DNA of 64,000 nt from Elgaria multicarinata webbii (GCF_023053635.1 NC_086183.1:1247501-1311500), one strand, 5' to 3'. Shown: positions 34,379 through 46,560, counted from the first letter of the stretch. Notes: generated by a model not told the origin, from the letters alone. Numbers and translations: made by a program.

Positions 34379-35192
34379 TTCTGAAGAGATGTTCTCTACT
34401 AATCCTTCTATTGTTATTATAAAGTTTTAAAACTTAGCTGTCTTCTCTTTCTATCTCTAAGGTAACACGAAGTTGTTCCCGACGATGCAGCCGCTATGGC
34501 GGTCGAATAAGAACTGAGGGTTTGGGCGGGAACCCCTCAGACATGCGCACATAGCAGTGGGGGAGGGGTTCCCGCCAAGATTCTTAGCTATAGAAGTTCT
34601 TTCCGAGGCAGACTCCGCGCAGGCGCAGAGCCCATATGTGTGATGCACAGAGACCACGATGAAGAACCTGATGTTCTCGCTTTCTGCTTGCAGGGAGATT
34701 CTTTCCCGCCTCCCTCTGCTCTACGTGTCACTCAGGTCTAAGTCTACAAATGTTTCCAGCCTTTTTACTATCTTGTCTACCTGCCAACACAGACTAATGC
34801 AAGTCACTTGTAGCACATCAAATTGCTTACAATTTTCAAGAATTTCTGAGGTTCTCTTGCTTGCCCAGGCAAGCGGCAGTTTCAAGCCTTCTACAAGTGC
34901 TGATTATTTCTACCCAAAGGCTACAGTCAAGCAACCCACTGCCTTTCAGAGGCCTTCCTGTGAGGTTTTGCATACACACACGCATCAGCATTAAAATGTT
35001 TTCTAATTTTAATGTTTTTAGTATGCATAACATTACGACTACTGAAGGCCTCATTTCTGAAAGCACCTGCATCTGCCTATAATCCAGCCGATTCGGTTAT
35101 GGTTTGAGTATCTGAAATGAAATAGGAGCTCATCTGTAGAAGCAGGAGTTCAAGACAGTACAAAAATGCAAGAGGTACAGTCTGAGACAAGT

Positions 35193-36177
35193 TGTCAGGT
35201 ATAGGTACAAGGCCGGCCTTGTACCTAGTGGGTAGGTTTATTAGGAAATGGTTTGAGAATGCCAGATGTCTCTGCAAGCTTCTCTCTCTAAGAAGTCTCC
35301 CATGGGAGTAGCTGGTTCGCTCCTTTGTCTCGGCCTTGCTGGTTCTCTGGGAACTTCAGAGTGTTTTGGAAAAGGTGGGGGCCGCTCTTCGAAGTGGGTT
35401 GTAACATCCCGCCCTCTTGGCACGTGGGCATAGTTTACAGGTCAGAGGACCTGTCTGTCAAGTGGCTTTGATTAGGCCTTAAATGCTGGTGCAAAGTTGA
35501 AAAAGCTCGGCTAGGTTTCCTCTCTCGCCTAATCTCCCTCCTGCTTTGGATTCCATCTCCGCTTTGGACTTTGAAAGCACTCTGCACATGGACGCTTTGC
35601 TATTTGGACTTTGGATATCTAAGAAAAGTAGTGAGGCTTTTCATAGACTTGGACTTGCATATGCTGTGGATTCTGTGTTCGTGCCCAGACTCAGGTGACA
35701 AGGAGTTCCCGGTCCTTAGCAGAAGGATGGGACTCCTGGGCCTGAGGCTTAATCTTTCCTGAAGTTGTGCTAACAGGGTCAGCTCAGTAGTGGTAGGCTG
35801 AGATTGACAAGTGTGTGACAGATCTCTCTGCCCAGCTCTGGTGGTTCAGAGCAGCCTTTCCTGGGACTTTGTTTTAGGAGATTGGCCATGTTCCTTTGAG
35901 GTGCCAGCATACGTGGTGTCTGGAGAAGCTCAAAGTGGTTAGTGGCATACCCTATTTACCCACCCCCCTCTGAGTGTTTGCCTTAAGGATTGTTTTAGAA
36001 AAAAGAGCCTAAAGCTTTCTAACCATCGTTCAGCTTTAAGCATGTTTTGGACACTCTGTAACCATTAAGCTTGTCTACCGTGCGATTTCCTCAATAAAGA
36101 AGTCTCACTGATGTGAGTGTCTCATGTCAGCTTGCCAACATGTGTGAATGCCAGAGGGAACAAGCATGAACACGACA
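35193..36177. mobile_element. Solo LTR fossil
   Basis: A 985-bp unit starts TGTCAGG and ends CACGACA (inverted tips TGTC/GACA). It is flanked by an exact 5-bp direct duplication, caagt, at 35188-35192 and 36178-36182. An AATAAA lies near the right end (about 36093), as expected before U5 if it reads on the plus strand. No coding part is attached, so it is most likely the product of LTR-LTR recombination. Family undetermined (Gypsy or ERV); not a host gene. Confidence 0.75.
35202..35227. repeat. 26-bp perfect palindrome
   Basis: 'taggtacaaggcc' followed directly by its exact complement; centre GGCCGGCC. It lies 9 bp inside the left end of the solo LTR. Confidence 0.95.
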
Positions 36178-36187
36178 CAAGTCTCTG

Positions 36188-36440
36188 AAGAAGATATAGC
36201 ATAGTGGCTAAGAAAGTAAGCTCTAGATCAAGAAATCCCTGGTTTGAAACTTGCCTCTGCTGTAAGCTCTCTAGGCGACCTTAGACAAGCCACCTTCTCT
36301 CCAGTATGGGGCAGGGCGGGAGGCAGGAAGTTAATAATAGTGACTTGCCTTTTAAGGTTGTTGTAAGGATTACAGACAGGTAATGCACATGAAGGGCTTT
36401 GGACATTTGAAAGCTTTTGACACATATTATTATCAAACAC
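36188..36440 (+). repeat. MIR-like CORE-SINE
   Basis: The order of motifs is that of MIR: 'catagtggctaagaaagtaa', 'ctggtttgaaacttgcctct', 'gcgaccttagacaagccacc', 'aataatagtgacttgcc', 'ggttgttgtaaggattacag' and 'gaagggctttgga'. It is about 250 bp, diverged and ancient. Confidence 0.78.
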
Positions 36441-37774
36441 CATTACAGTGCCATGCGTTAAGCTTCTTCTCTATCACACATGCAGCCAGCCCAGTTGGTA
36501 AAGATCAAATCCCAAACCAGTATCAACATGAATACTTGTTCAAACCTACCTAATTCACATAACATTTTAACCCTCTTCCTTTTCCAACATATTTGCTCTC
36601 CTTCTGGTAATTAAAACAATTGCAGTCCATTTGGGAAAAATACAAAAGTAGGGCAAGAATTTTTTACTAAGACTAACCAAACTGTCACAAAGCCATGAGC
36701 AAGATTTTAAGAGCTGCAGAACTCCCTAGGCTAGCTCATAAATAGGTATATAGATGCTGTCTTCAAACGGATACTTATTTGGATAAATGGTCCACTGTGG
36801 TTGAGCCCTATGTATAATTGCTAGAAAGTTCTATTTTCATATAAATGCAGTTCATATGTATTTATTGCTATGAATATATAGAAATTTATGTATGTCAATT
36901 TTAAAAACTCAAAAAGAAAAAAAGACAAGATCAGCACTAAAACAGGTCACAAATCCTTTACAAAAGCATGTACTGCATTTTATTTCACTCGGTAAAATTC
37001 AGCACAATTTCATGTTGAATCCAATAAAACTAATGTTTAAAAAGCACTATAATAATAATAATTAAAAAAAAAAACAGATTCAGACTTTGAGACAGGAAAT
37101 AAGCCATGTTCTGAGTTTGCTTCCATGAGATGGCAATTTAACATTGGGTGCCAACTATTTCAGTGGCTGTGGATCCATTTCTGCAGCATATCTCTCTCTC
37201 TTGTTCATCAGGGCCTGCTTGCTACAGAGAAACAAACAGCAAACCCAGGTTTAGCTCACACTGAGCAGACTTCCTAAGGGTTTCAATAAAATTGAAAATA
37301 AATGTTCATTGATAGTCCTTTCTAGGAAAACCCAAATTATCTCCCTGATGATTATAAAAAAGTCTTTTCACACAACAACTGAGTGGCCTGCATTAGCATT
37401 TTTAAAGATAAATGTCCCACCGCCTGTCTGAAATGACATCACTGATGAATTTGAATGCCCATTTAAATCCAAGACTAATCATGACATAAAATATTTTAAG
37501 TCAGTTTTATCTTACGGAGTCATCCTTCTTTCCACCTTTATTATAAGTATCCTCAACAATTTGGAGAGGGGGGTGGATAATGCTTTCAGACACCTTTCCC
37601 AAGGCTGAATATCCCCAAATTAAGGCCACTTTCTTTTGAAATCCAGATATTTTGGCTTTTATAATGACAATATCTTGTATACTAAACAAGAATGAGAACA
37701 AGTGTGCATATTGTACAGAAAACTATCTGTTGTGGTAGAGAAATAATATCAAGTTTCAAGAGCTCTCCTCTCAC
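36441..37774. other. ZBTB8B intron 2, right part
   Basis: AT-rich intron next to the donor GTGAGA of the BTB exon (37774-37769). No repeat or exon recognised. Confidence 0.5.
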
Positions 37775-38751
37775 CTGTATCCTCTCCATACCAGTCACTG
37801 TGAATATCCATCATGGAACTCATGGGCACTCCTGCATCTTCTGGCCTACCCTCAAAGCCACGGACAAAGTGATGGACCACATCATCCTTCCTCTGGGTTG
37901 CGCTGTTGCGGAGCAAGGCTTCTAGGAACTGCTTCATGTGGTAGTTGTTGCATGCAAGATCCATAGCCTGGCCACTGTGAAGTCCCTCCTCTATCTGTTC
38001 AATCGTCAAAGGAGTTGGGTATTGCTGCAGCCGCTCACCAACTTCTACTTCCACTTCATCTGCATCAAATTCTACTTTGGGTTCTATCACTTTGGGCAGT
38101 GAAGAATTTGTGTTGTCTGGACAGTCACTGCCTACAGGGTCCCTCAACACAAGCTCACCGGAGTGGCAGCTGCTACATTCCCCACAGGGAGGGTCGCGCT
38201 GACAATCCGGAATCCTTTCTTTCTCTTGGAGAGACGAAACTGATGCTGAGCACTGACTCTTTGCGCCATATGATGTGCCCTCTCTAGCAGAATTGGAGCT
38301 CCCACTGTCAGCCTGATAAAAGGCCGCTTCTCGCTCTATTTTCCTGCAGATATCCAGCGACGACCGAATGTACGTCTTGCAGAAGTTGACAACATCGGTC
38401 ATCTGCAGATAACTAGCTGCAGACATGACCTCAATCACGTTTTCCCCACAAAGATCCAGCTTACCTGAATAAAGGAAGTCCAGGATAATTGAGAAGGCCT
38501 CTGAAGTAACAATGTCCAAGGATGCAGTGCTGTGCCGGCCGCTGTCTTGGATGTAGTGGATCAATAAAGCTCGGAAGTAGCCACTGTTGGCAAAAAGAAT
38601 GTTCTTGTGGGCTTTGAAAATCCTCCCTTCCACAATGATACTACAGTCGCAAAAGAAGTCCCTTTTCCGTTGCTCGTTGAGCTCTCCCAAGAGTTTGGTG
38701 TAGTAAGATTGCATCTCCATTGCTCCTGCAGCAAGGAACTACTGCTTGACT
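37775..38751 (-). CDS. ZBTB8B: ZBTB8B, first coding exon (BTB/POZ)
   Basis: The acceptor 'tccttgcag' precedes 38751; translation starts at 38720 with MEMQSYYTKLLGELNEQRKR. The BTB/POZ domain (about residues 1-130) contains FFCDCSIIVEG, FKAHKNILFANSGYF and [19 protein letters not shown], closely matching ZBTB8A. A long polar linker follows with an acidic VEFDADEVEVEVGE segment. The coding part is 946 nt, ends in phase 1 at the donor ACAG|GTGAGA, and joins the finger exon as ...[15 protein letters not shown]. The predicted protein is 478 aa, near the human length. It is a probable nuclear transcriptional regulator; targets are unknown. Confidence 0.95.
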
Positions 38752-39200
38752 CTGCAAGGAAAAGCAGGAAGATATCATCAGAGCAGAAGTACCTTCCTGT
38801 TGTGTACACAGATAGAAGCCCTCCCATCTGCAGTGCACACAGAACTGAACTTTGAGAACCTGACTATATCAGGACCAGAGAAATATTCCAGCACAGATGA
38901 ATGAACCTTGAAAGAAAGAAAGAAAATACCCAGAACCTGAACATCCCATTTACAACGGACTGTAATAGACACATCACTTCAACCAAAAGCTGAGTACTTT
39001 TCAGGAGTGAACTTTTACTTAAGGTGTATCACAAAAGAGAGGTTCTACCATTATAAGCCTCAAAATCCTATTGCTTATTAAAATGACACCTGTTTAGCTA
39101 ATAATGTGATATTAGGCATCCATGATCTACCCAATGAGGACTACAGTTGTGCAAAATGTCAAAGTGATCTAGTAATAATTGCCAGAGATACAGCAAGTTT
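38752..39200. other. ZBTB8B intron 1, start
   Basis: Intron between the BTB exon and the proposed far-upstream exon 1. No feature recognised. Confidence 0.45.
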
Positions 39201-39957
39201 GAGAGACTTCCGGTGAGGTGCTATGGCGGATTGAATGCGGAAATACAAAGCGGCTTGAAACGGATGGGGGGGGGGGGCTTCCCCCAACCGAAGAAACCAT
39301 CCTAAATCAAAGGAAAAGGTCAGGAGATAACCAGAATTTACCTCTTATGCCAATCTGTGTAGCTATTATGATGGGGCGAAGGTCCTGTCATCAAGGCAAC
39401 AGGGGGAGGCTCGGGGTTTTGGATAAACAACTCTCACAGCTGCTTTGAAATTCTTGGAAGTCTTTACAAGAAATTAGATCCATCAGCACTCATTTCTAAG
39501 AACAATTTATTGGCTAATGACTACAACATAGATGTTCACTACAGCAAAAACAAAACTTCTTACGTCAGTTTTGGGAGTAACGCCTCTTTCTGGAATACAA
39601 AGAATAAGGGGGAATATAGAAGCGATTGGAAGGAATCACAGATTTGATAACTTTGGGCAAAAAGATATATAATTTTGAAGAAAAAGGTTTGTTAAGTGGT
39701 GTATTTTTTATTTTATTTTTTTGATGAAAGTGTGTCTGAAAGAAAATTACTAGGTAAAACCAGCCAGCCATGGGAAAAGTTAATTTTTCTTTCCTTTTCT
39801 CTCTGCCTGGAACTTAACAAGTACCATAACAACTGATAAGCAAAGAACTGGATTGCAGCCATGGTTACCATGGGGATGTGAAGGAATGGAAAAATACCTA
39901 ATACCAGGAATACAAAGGAACTTAGAAAAGGCTCATTAGCCACTTCCACAGGAAATA

Positions 39958-40657
39958 TGGCTGCTTTTGACCAGATGCAGAAGGTGCTAGACCAGTTAAG
40001 TAATAAAATGGATGACCTTGGAAATAAGATGGAATCTTTCAGGGGGAAATGGATATAAATTTTTTGGAAACATATGAGGAGATAAAAAAAAAGGATAATT
40101 CCATAAAACAAATAGCTACAGAGGTCGACGTTGTTACTGATAAGGTAGAAATTTTGGAAAATAAAACTGCAGTTATGTATATAGCACTGGAGAGGGAGTT
40201 AGAAAATTTGGCTTTAATGGAATTAAGGGAGAAGGAATACTGCTTGAGATTCAGGGCTATTCCAGAATCAGAGGGAGATATTAGAGAAGAAATTATCAAA
40301 AGATTGGCAGCATTGCTGGATCTTGAAGAGGATTATTTAGTGACTGAAATTGATAGGGTTTATAGAATAAACTCTACATACACCAGGATGAAGGGTGTGG
40401 CAAGAGATGTAGTGGTGCAGTTTGTTAGAAAGAAGACAAGAGACCAGATTCTCCAACAACATTATTCTACCAAAATGAAAATGAAAGACAAAGAGATAAT
40501 TATTTTGAAGGAGATACCCAACAGAATATTATGTAAGAGAAAGGACTACACATTTTTGACTGCAATTTTAAAACAAAAAAAAGATTGTTTTTTTATGGGA
40601 CATCCCAGAAGGTGTGATTTTTATCTTGAAAGACCAGAGTTTCAAGTTGAATTCAGT
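39958..40657 (+). pseudogene. L1-A ORF1, 5' and middle part
   Basis: Reads MAAFDQMQKVLDQLSNKMDD, then after a frameshift near 40050 continues as MDINFLETYEEIKKKDNSI. It forms a coiled coil followed by the RRM-like and C-terminal region (REKEYCLRFRAIPE, EIDRVYRINS, RDVVVQFVRKKTRDQIL) typical of L1 ORF1p, the RNA-binding chaperone. The last codons (STKSERLCGKIQ and onward to a stop at 46665) lie beyond the inserted element B. Confidence 0.85.
40643..40657 (+). repeat. 15-bp target-site duplicate, left copy
   Basis: caagttgaattcagt at 40643-40657 is repeated exactly at 46561-46575, bracketing L1 element B. Confidence 0.97.
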
Positions 40658-41303
40658 GGGGGGCGGAGCTTGGCGGCCATGGAGCTGGTAAGAGTTTCTT
40701 GAAGTTCTAACCGGCCACGCCGGAAAAGTCAATTATCTCTTTTATAAGGGCATAAATCACAAAGGAATATGATGGAAAAGGACTATGAATACTAACTGTC
40801 GGTGTTGTTAATATTTGTGAAACTTGAAATGATATAAGGAGTGGGGAAATCGACGTAGTTACAGCTGGCAAAGCAGCGTTTCGGAGTGAGAGTGAGTTTG
40901 TTATGATTAGAAGCTCTTACAGCGAACGCTGACTTGATTTATGGTGAATTTCACTCCTTATGGGAGAAGAAAGAGTTGTTTCACCGGGAACTACAGAGAG
41001 ATAAAAATAGCCCGGTGGCGAAGGAGAGACGGTGTTGATTAATCCGGGACATTAAGAAAGAGATTTGTAAGGAGTGGGGAAGTTTAAAGCAGCATTTGGA
41101 GTGGAGAGTAAGACTAAAAATCAACTGTTTGCTACTGTTGTCTCTACCAGCAAATGTTGACTTGATTTATGGTGAATCTCACTCCTTACTGAAGAAGAAA
41201 GAGTTGTTAATTACCGGGACTTACAGAGATAAAAGCAGCCCGGGCAAAGAAGGAGAGATTGCTATGATCAATCCGGGACATTAAGAAAGAGATTTATGCC
41301 CTA

Positions 41304-42271
41304 TGTCGAACATTAAAAAAAAACAAAAAACAGAATTTGCAAAAGTTACCTGGTCAAGGAAAAGACCTTGAGAAGTTGGCTTCGGAAGAAGTTCAGGGAG
41401 AGACGGAGATAGCGGCGGCAGACCCTAAAATGGCGGAAGGTGGCAAGGCACCAGTTGACAAGGAGCCAGCCACCATGGCTGAAATCAAAAGCTTCATAGT
41501 AGAAAATAATGAAAATATTTCAAATATTTTTTGAAATATTTTCAAAAAAATCAATCAACAGGCTGAGAGATAAGGTAAACGAATGGCAGTGTTGGCTGAT
41601 AAGATTGCTCAGAATGTTAAGATCATAAAAAATTTGGAGGCAGGAGCAAATCTGCTGCAGAAAAGACAGGATGTTTTTGAAAAAAGCTCTAATGTCCAAT
41701 TCCAGGACCATGAATTAAGGCTGATACAATTAGAAGATTACAATCGTCGTTCATCAATTTGTATTAAACATCTGATTCAAGCACCAGAAGAAGATTTGAG
41801 AGACATAATTCTGCAATGGTGCAAAGATATGATGCCTGATTTGGAAATAGAGGATTGTGATTTGGATAGAATTCATAGAGTGGGGGGGGACAAAACTACA
41901 AGGGAGCCACTAGAGACATTTTGGTAAAATTTGGCAATTACTACAAGAAAGAGCAAGTTATGAAGAAATTGAGACCCATGGCCCTGCTACAATATAAAGG
42001 CAAAACAGTGCAAATTTACAACGATCTTTGTCAGCATACACTTAATTGGAGACGTAGTGTTAAGCTGATAACGGAAATATTAGTGAAAAAAGCAATAAAA
42101 TACGCTTGGGGTTATCCTGTATTCTTAAGATTTACATATGGTGAAAGGCAGCACAGAGTAACCTCTTTGGATCAGGGCAAGGAGCTGCTGAAGAGCTTGG
42201 ATCTGTATGATGATACTAGTTTGACTGAAACAGGCGGGGAGGGAAGTGAGGCTGGGGCATCTGGGATGTAA
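41304..42271 (+). pseudogene. L1-B ORF1
   Basis: The likely start MSNIKKKQKTEFAKVTWSR soon hits a stop; the other frame carries on from about 41337. It includes a K/E-rich N-terminus, a coiled coil (41583-41720), the LEDYNRRSSICIKHL motif that opens the RRM-like domain, DLDRIHRVG, and after another shift near 41920 the C-terminal domain (LVKFGNYYKKEQVMKKLR). At least two or three frame changes. Confidence 0.82.
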
Positions 42272-42534
42272 TAGAATTGATAAATGCATTATGAGATAAT
42301 TGTAGATAGAATTGTTAAAATATAGAGACCTTGCCAGCCAGGCGAAGCACTGCCTCCCCCCCTCCCCCTTAAAGTAGATGGCCGGAGTGATAGACTTACG
42401 GGGATTTGGGGGGGGGGGGAAGGAATGGGTTGGAGTAAGGGATTTGAGGTTTTTTTTATGGTGTTTGTGTTTTTATGTATGTGAATTTGAGTTACAGAGC
42501 ACAAGGGATCGGAAGAGATACCAAAAGGGTGACT

Positions 42535-45500
42535 ATGGATAAAAAAATAAAAGTATCAACACTCAATGTTAAAGGTTTGGGGGCAGTCATGAAAAGGAGG
42601 AGAATTGAACAAATGTTAAATAAAGAAGGATCTGACATTATTATGTTGCAAGAAACACATCAGGGGTTCGAGAGTGCAAATCAGATAAGGACAAAGTGGT
42701 CAGTTTATTATGAAAAGTCATTGGGGACTTCAAAAAAAATGGAGTGGCTACTTTGATTTTTTTAAAAAGTGGATTTATATTAGAAACTATAAAGAAGGAT
42801 GATAGTGGTAGATACCTTATGATAAAAGGCCAAATTGAAGGAAAAGTATATACTCTAGTTAATGTTTATGCCCCAAATGAGAGACATAGAGAGTTTTTTA
42901 TAAAATTATTTAAAGAAATAGAAGAATTTAAAGAGGGGTATGTTATCTTAGCTGGGGACTTTAATATGGTTATGGATAATAGATGGGACAGGTCAAACCC
43001 CACTAATGTTGAAAAGAGAAATAATATTACTATAATGAATAAATTAGTAAAAGAAAATGATTATGTGGATTGTTGGCGTTTACTTAATGGGGCAAAGTCT
43101 GGGTTCTCATATTATTCCCCAGTTCATCATACATACTCTAGAATAGACTATATATTTGTCTCGAAAGAGTTTGCAACTAAGGTTTGTAAAATGGAAATGG
43201 GGGTAATAAAGGTAACAGATCACACATTGTTAAGTTTAGAGTTTACAGTTAAGAAGAATTACAAAGAAGCGTATAGGTGGAAAATGAATACAAAAATATT
43301 GAAATATAATAAAGTGGTAGAAAAAATTCAAAGGGAATTGTCAGAGTCCTGGGAAATTAATGAAAAGGGAGGAACGGAAGGGTCGGTGGTTTGGGACACC
43401 ATGAAGGCTGTAGCAAGAGGAATTTGTATTAGAGAAATGTGTAATTTAAAAAGAAAACAGTATGCAGAGCAGGAGAAGTTAGAGAAAGAGATTAGGAGTT
43501 TGGAGGAAGAATATTGGCAGGGTAAAAATAAATATAAATTAATAGAAATACAAGCTAAGAAAAAGGAGTTAGAGAATATAAATATAGAACAGGTTCAGAA
43601 AAACATAATTTATATGAAAACGGAGTATTTTGAAAACAGTAATAGAAATTCTAGATTGCTTGCCAGACTCACACAAAAGGAAAAAGCGAGAAATGGGATA
43701 GGAGCATTGAAGGATAAACAAGGGAATTATTGTCATACAATGAAGGATAAAATAAAAAAAAATTCAGGAATTTTATCAAGAACTATATAAGGGAAAAGAT
43801 ATCCAAAAAAAGAAGTTGGAGTATTACATAGAAAGGTATATAAAGAAGAGAATAAAAATAGAACATAAAGAGCTAATGGAGAAGGTAATAACTCAAAGAG
43901 AAGTTGAAGAAGTAATAGATAATTTGAAAGTGGATAAATCACCGGGAGCAGATGGTCTAGGATCAGAATATTATAAGGTCTTCATAGGGAACTGAAATTA
44001 TTGAAACTTTATAACGCTATATTGCAAGGAGAGAAGATACCAGAATCATGGGAACATTCATTGATAATATTAATTCCAAAACCAGATAAAGATTTGACTG
44101 TCCCTGATTCATATAGACCTATTTCACTAATATATCAAGATGCTAAATATTTTTCATCTATTTTGGCAAAACGGTTAAATAAATTTATATCGGAATATAT
44201 AGGAGAAGACCAATGTGGATTTGTGGCGGGTAGACAGATGCACAATTTAGTGGGAAGAGTTTTAAATGCAATACATGAAATAAAAAAATCTAAGATTAAG
44301 GCAGGAATTTTGGCACTGGATATCTTTAAGGCTTTTGATTGTGTGAGCTGGCAGGCACTAAAGATTATTTTAGATAAAATGGGATTTGGAAATGAATTTA
44401 AAATGATAATAGAACAGTTATATTCCCAAAATACAGCCGTAGTGGTGGTAAACGACGGACTCACCGATAAGATACGACTAGCCAGAGGCACAAGACAAGG
44501 ATGTCCGCTCTCACCGGTCCTGTTTGTAATGGTTATGGAAGTACTGGCGAATGCATTAAGAGATGATGGAGAGATAGAAGGAATTGGTGTTGTAAAAAAA
44601 ATAAAATTGAATATGTTTGCGGATAATACCCTATTAACTATCAAGAATCCAATATAGAATTAAACAACAATTGAGAGAATTTGAAGAAGCTACTGGATTA
44701 AGAATAAACTGGTCCAAATCAGAGATGATTTTGTTTAATTATACTAAAAAGGAAGAAAAGGAATGGGAATGGAAGGGAATAGAAATGAGAGTTAAGGAAC
44801 AGATTAGTTATTTGGGAATCAAAATTACAAAAAAAATAGATAATTTAGAGAAGGAAAATTTAATTAAGTTAAAAAAAGAGGTTTTAGTAAAATTGGAAAA
44901 ATATAAAAGATTAAATTTATCCTGGTTTGGAAGAATAGCATTAATAAAAATGAAGATTTTAGCAAAGATTAATTTTGTGTTTAGGATGTTACCAATAAAA
45001 ATTTCAGAATTAGAGATAAAAAGTTGGCAAAATATTATAAACAATTACTGTAATGGAGATAAGAAAGCAAGGGTAAATAAGAATAATTGGTATTTAAGTC
45101 AAAAGAAGGGTGGAATGGGTCTCCCAAATATAAAATTATATTACGTAGCAAACAGATTAAGGCATATTGTAGAAGCAATTATAGGAGTAGGAGATTTAGA
45201 TTGGATGGAGGATAAAACCACAAGTAATGTAGAGATGAGATTGGAAAATGTTTTTTTTAGGGAAGGAGGGAGAAAATGGGTTGAAAGTATAGGTAATCCG
45301 CTCCTGAGGTCTCACTGGGAAACCTGGAGTAAATTTAAAGGGGAGCTGCTTCCGAGCAGCTCCCCTTTGTCACCGGTAATAATGTTAAAGAATTTCCCAG
45401 AGGAACTGAAGGGCAGATTAAGTAAAATATTAATAGAGAAAAATAAAATGAAGTTAAAGAATTGGTTGAGAGAAATAAAAACAAGAGAAGATATGGAAGA

Positions 45501-46347
45501 GGTTTTAAAAGAGAAAAAATTAACTTGGTTAGATTATAGGCAATTAGAACAGTGGAATAAAAAGTGGATTAGAGAAAATAGAGATTGTAGAGAAATGACG
45601 AAGTTTGAGGAATTAATAGTTAAAAGGGGAAAATGTAAGGAAAAAAATAAGGGAGGAAGTTCAGTATTAAAAGGGTTAATGAGTGAAATATATAAAATAT
45701 TGCTGGAGAAAGGGCTGGTGGATAGCTCAGGAAAATTGGTATGGGAGACAGACTTGAAGGTACAAATAGGACGACAGAGCTGGGAGGGACTCTGGAAACA
45801 AAGAGTGTTGAGAAGTATGTCAGTGAGAATAAAAGAAAACTATTTTAAAATTTTGTGGAGGTGGTACCTAACCCCAATTAGATTGAATAAGATTAATAGT
45901 CAGCATTCAGCAAACTGTTGGAGAGGTTGTGGGGAAAAAGGAACGTATTTACACATGTGGTGGGAATGCAAATATGTACAAAGATTATGGAAGATGGTGT
46001 TTTTGGAAATTGAAGAAATAGTGGGACTGAAGATAGAACAAACACCAAAAATTGCATTACTGTCACTATTTGAAGATTTAAAATGTGGGAAAGAAATTAA
46101 AGAATTGATATCGAGTTTGCTGACTGCAGCACGATTGATGGTAGCTAGGAACTGGAAGATTCAAGGGGAATACACTATTGAAGAATGGTATAAAGAAGTT
46201 TGGAATATAGCTATTAATGATAAATTGACTTGTAATATCAAGTGGAGGAAAGGTATAACTAAAATAAATGAGTGTGAAGGAATTTGGAAACAGTTCCTAA
46301 TATTTGTGTTTTCTAAGGGAAGTGGGAAACCGCCAGCAGAAGAATGA
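42535..46347 (+). pseudogene. L1-B ORF2 (endonuclease, RT, zinc knuckle)
   Basis: The apurinic-type endonuclease starts MDKKIKVSTLNVKGLG with QETH; after a shift near 42750 come AGDFNMVMD, YSRIDYIFVS and TDHTLLSL. After another shift near 43785 and a stop near 43995, the RT has SYRPISL, ALDIFKAFD, RGTRQGCPLSPVLF and FADN, where FADD is expected (codon aat at 44625). The thumb and C-terminal part (44671-46347) is one open frame ending with a CWRGCGEKGTYLHMWWEC zinc-knuckle motif, the L1 signature. A perfect 14-bp hairpin at 45337-45368 lies in this last part. Confidence 0.9.
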
Positions 46348-46560
46348 GATTTTGGAATCAGGAATAGATCCCGAGGTGGGGGGTGCACTTATATGTTAAG
46401 AATGATTATGATTATGTTATGGTATGATATTTTATAGTTACTATCTACTCAATATATATGTATTCAACATTTACTCAACATGTATGTAGTATGTTGTTGT
46501 TGTTGTTTTCTTTTATTGTAATGATGTATGTTTAATTAATGTGGAAAAGCAATAAAAAAA
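46348..46560 (+). other. L1-B 3'UTR and tail
   Basis: Short AT-rich 3'UTR containing (gtt)n at about 46494-46508, ending 'gcaataaaaaaa' immediately before the right-hand target duplicate. Confidence 0.8.

Larger units (their letters stand above)
26073..34666 (-). mobile_element. DIRS-family tyrosine-recombinase retroelement fossil
   Basis: Virus-like retroelement coding on the minus strand: a gag-like region, then reverse transcriptase plus RNase H, then a tyrosine recombinase, which is the DIRS layout. The ends are inverted repeats of 128 bp (26132-26259 and 34511-34638) that differ at about one base, so the copy is fairly young. An internal complementary region (26363-26454) matches both outer ends, and no target duplication is expected. 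It sits in ZBTB8B intron 2, antisense to nothing but the same strand as the gene. It is broken, chiefly by a 2.7-kb CR1 insertion, with only about one or two other breaks. Confidence 0.92.
40658..46560 (+). mobile_element. L1-type LINE, element B (near full length)
   Basis: A complete-looking 5.9-kb L1 inserted in ORF1 of element A. It has a 5'UTR (40658-41303, starting with a G run and 'cggagcttggcggccatgg'), ORF1, ORF2, a short 3'UTR and a terminal 'aataaaaaaa'. It is flanked by an exact 15-bp target duplication. The 5'UTR holds two similar blocks about 250 bp apart (near 40865-41045 and 41090-41290, sharing 'ttgatttatggtgaat' and 'actccttatg/actccttact'), as in tandem L1 promoters. It is inactive because of several frameshifts and a changed catalytic residue. 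Confidence 0.92.

Noticed and set aside
26073-34666. Ordinary LTR element or Polinton instead of DIRS
   Set aside because: No direct LTRs or target duplication; tyrosine recombinase and inverted ends with an internal complementary region fit only DIRS-like elements.
34836-35082. Short open frames between the DIRS and the solo LTR
   Set aside because: Below 80 codons, on both strands, no domain and no splice context.
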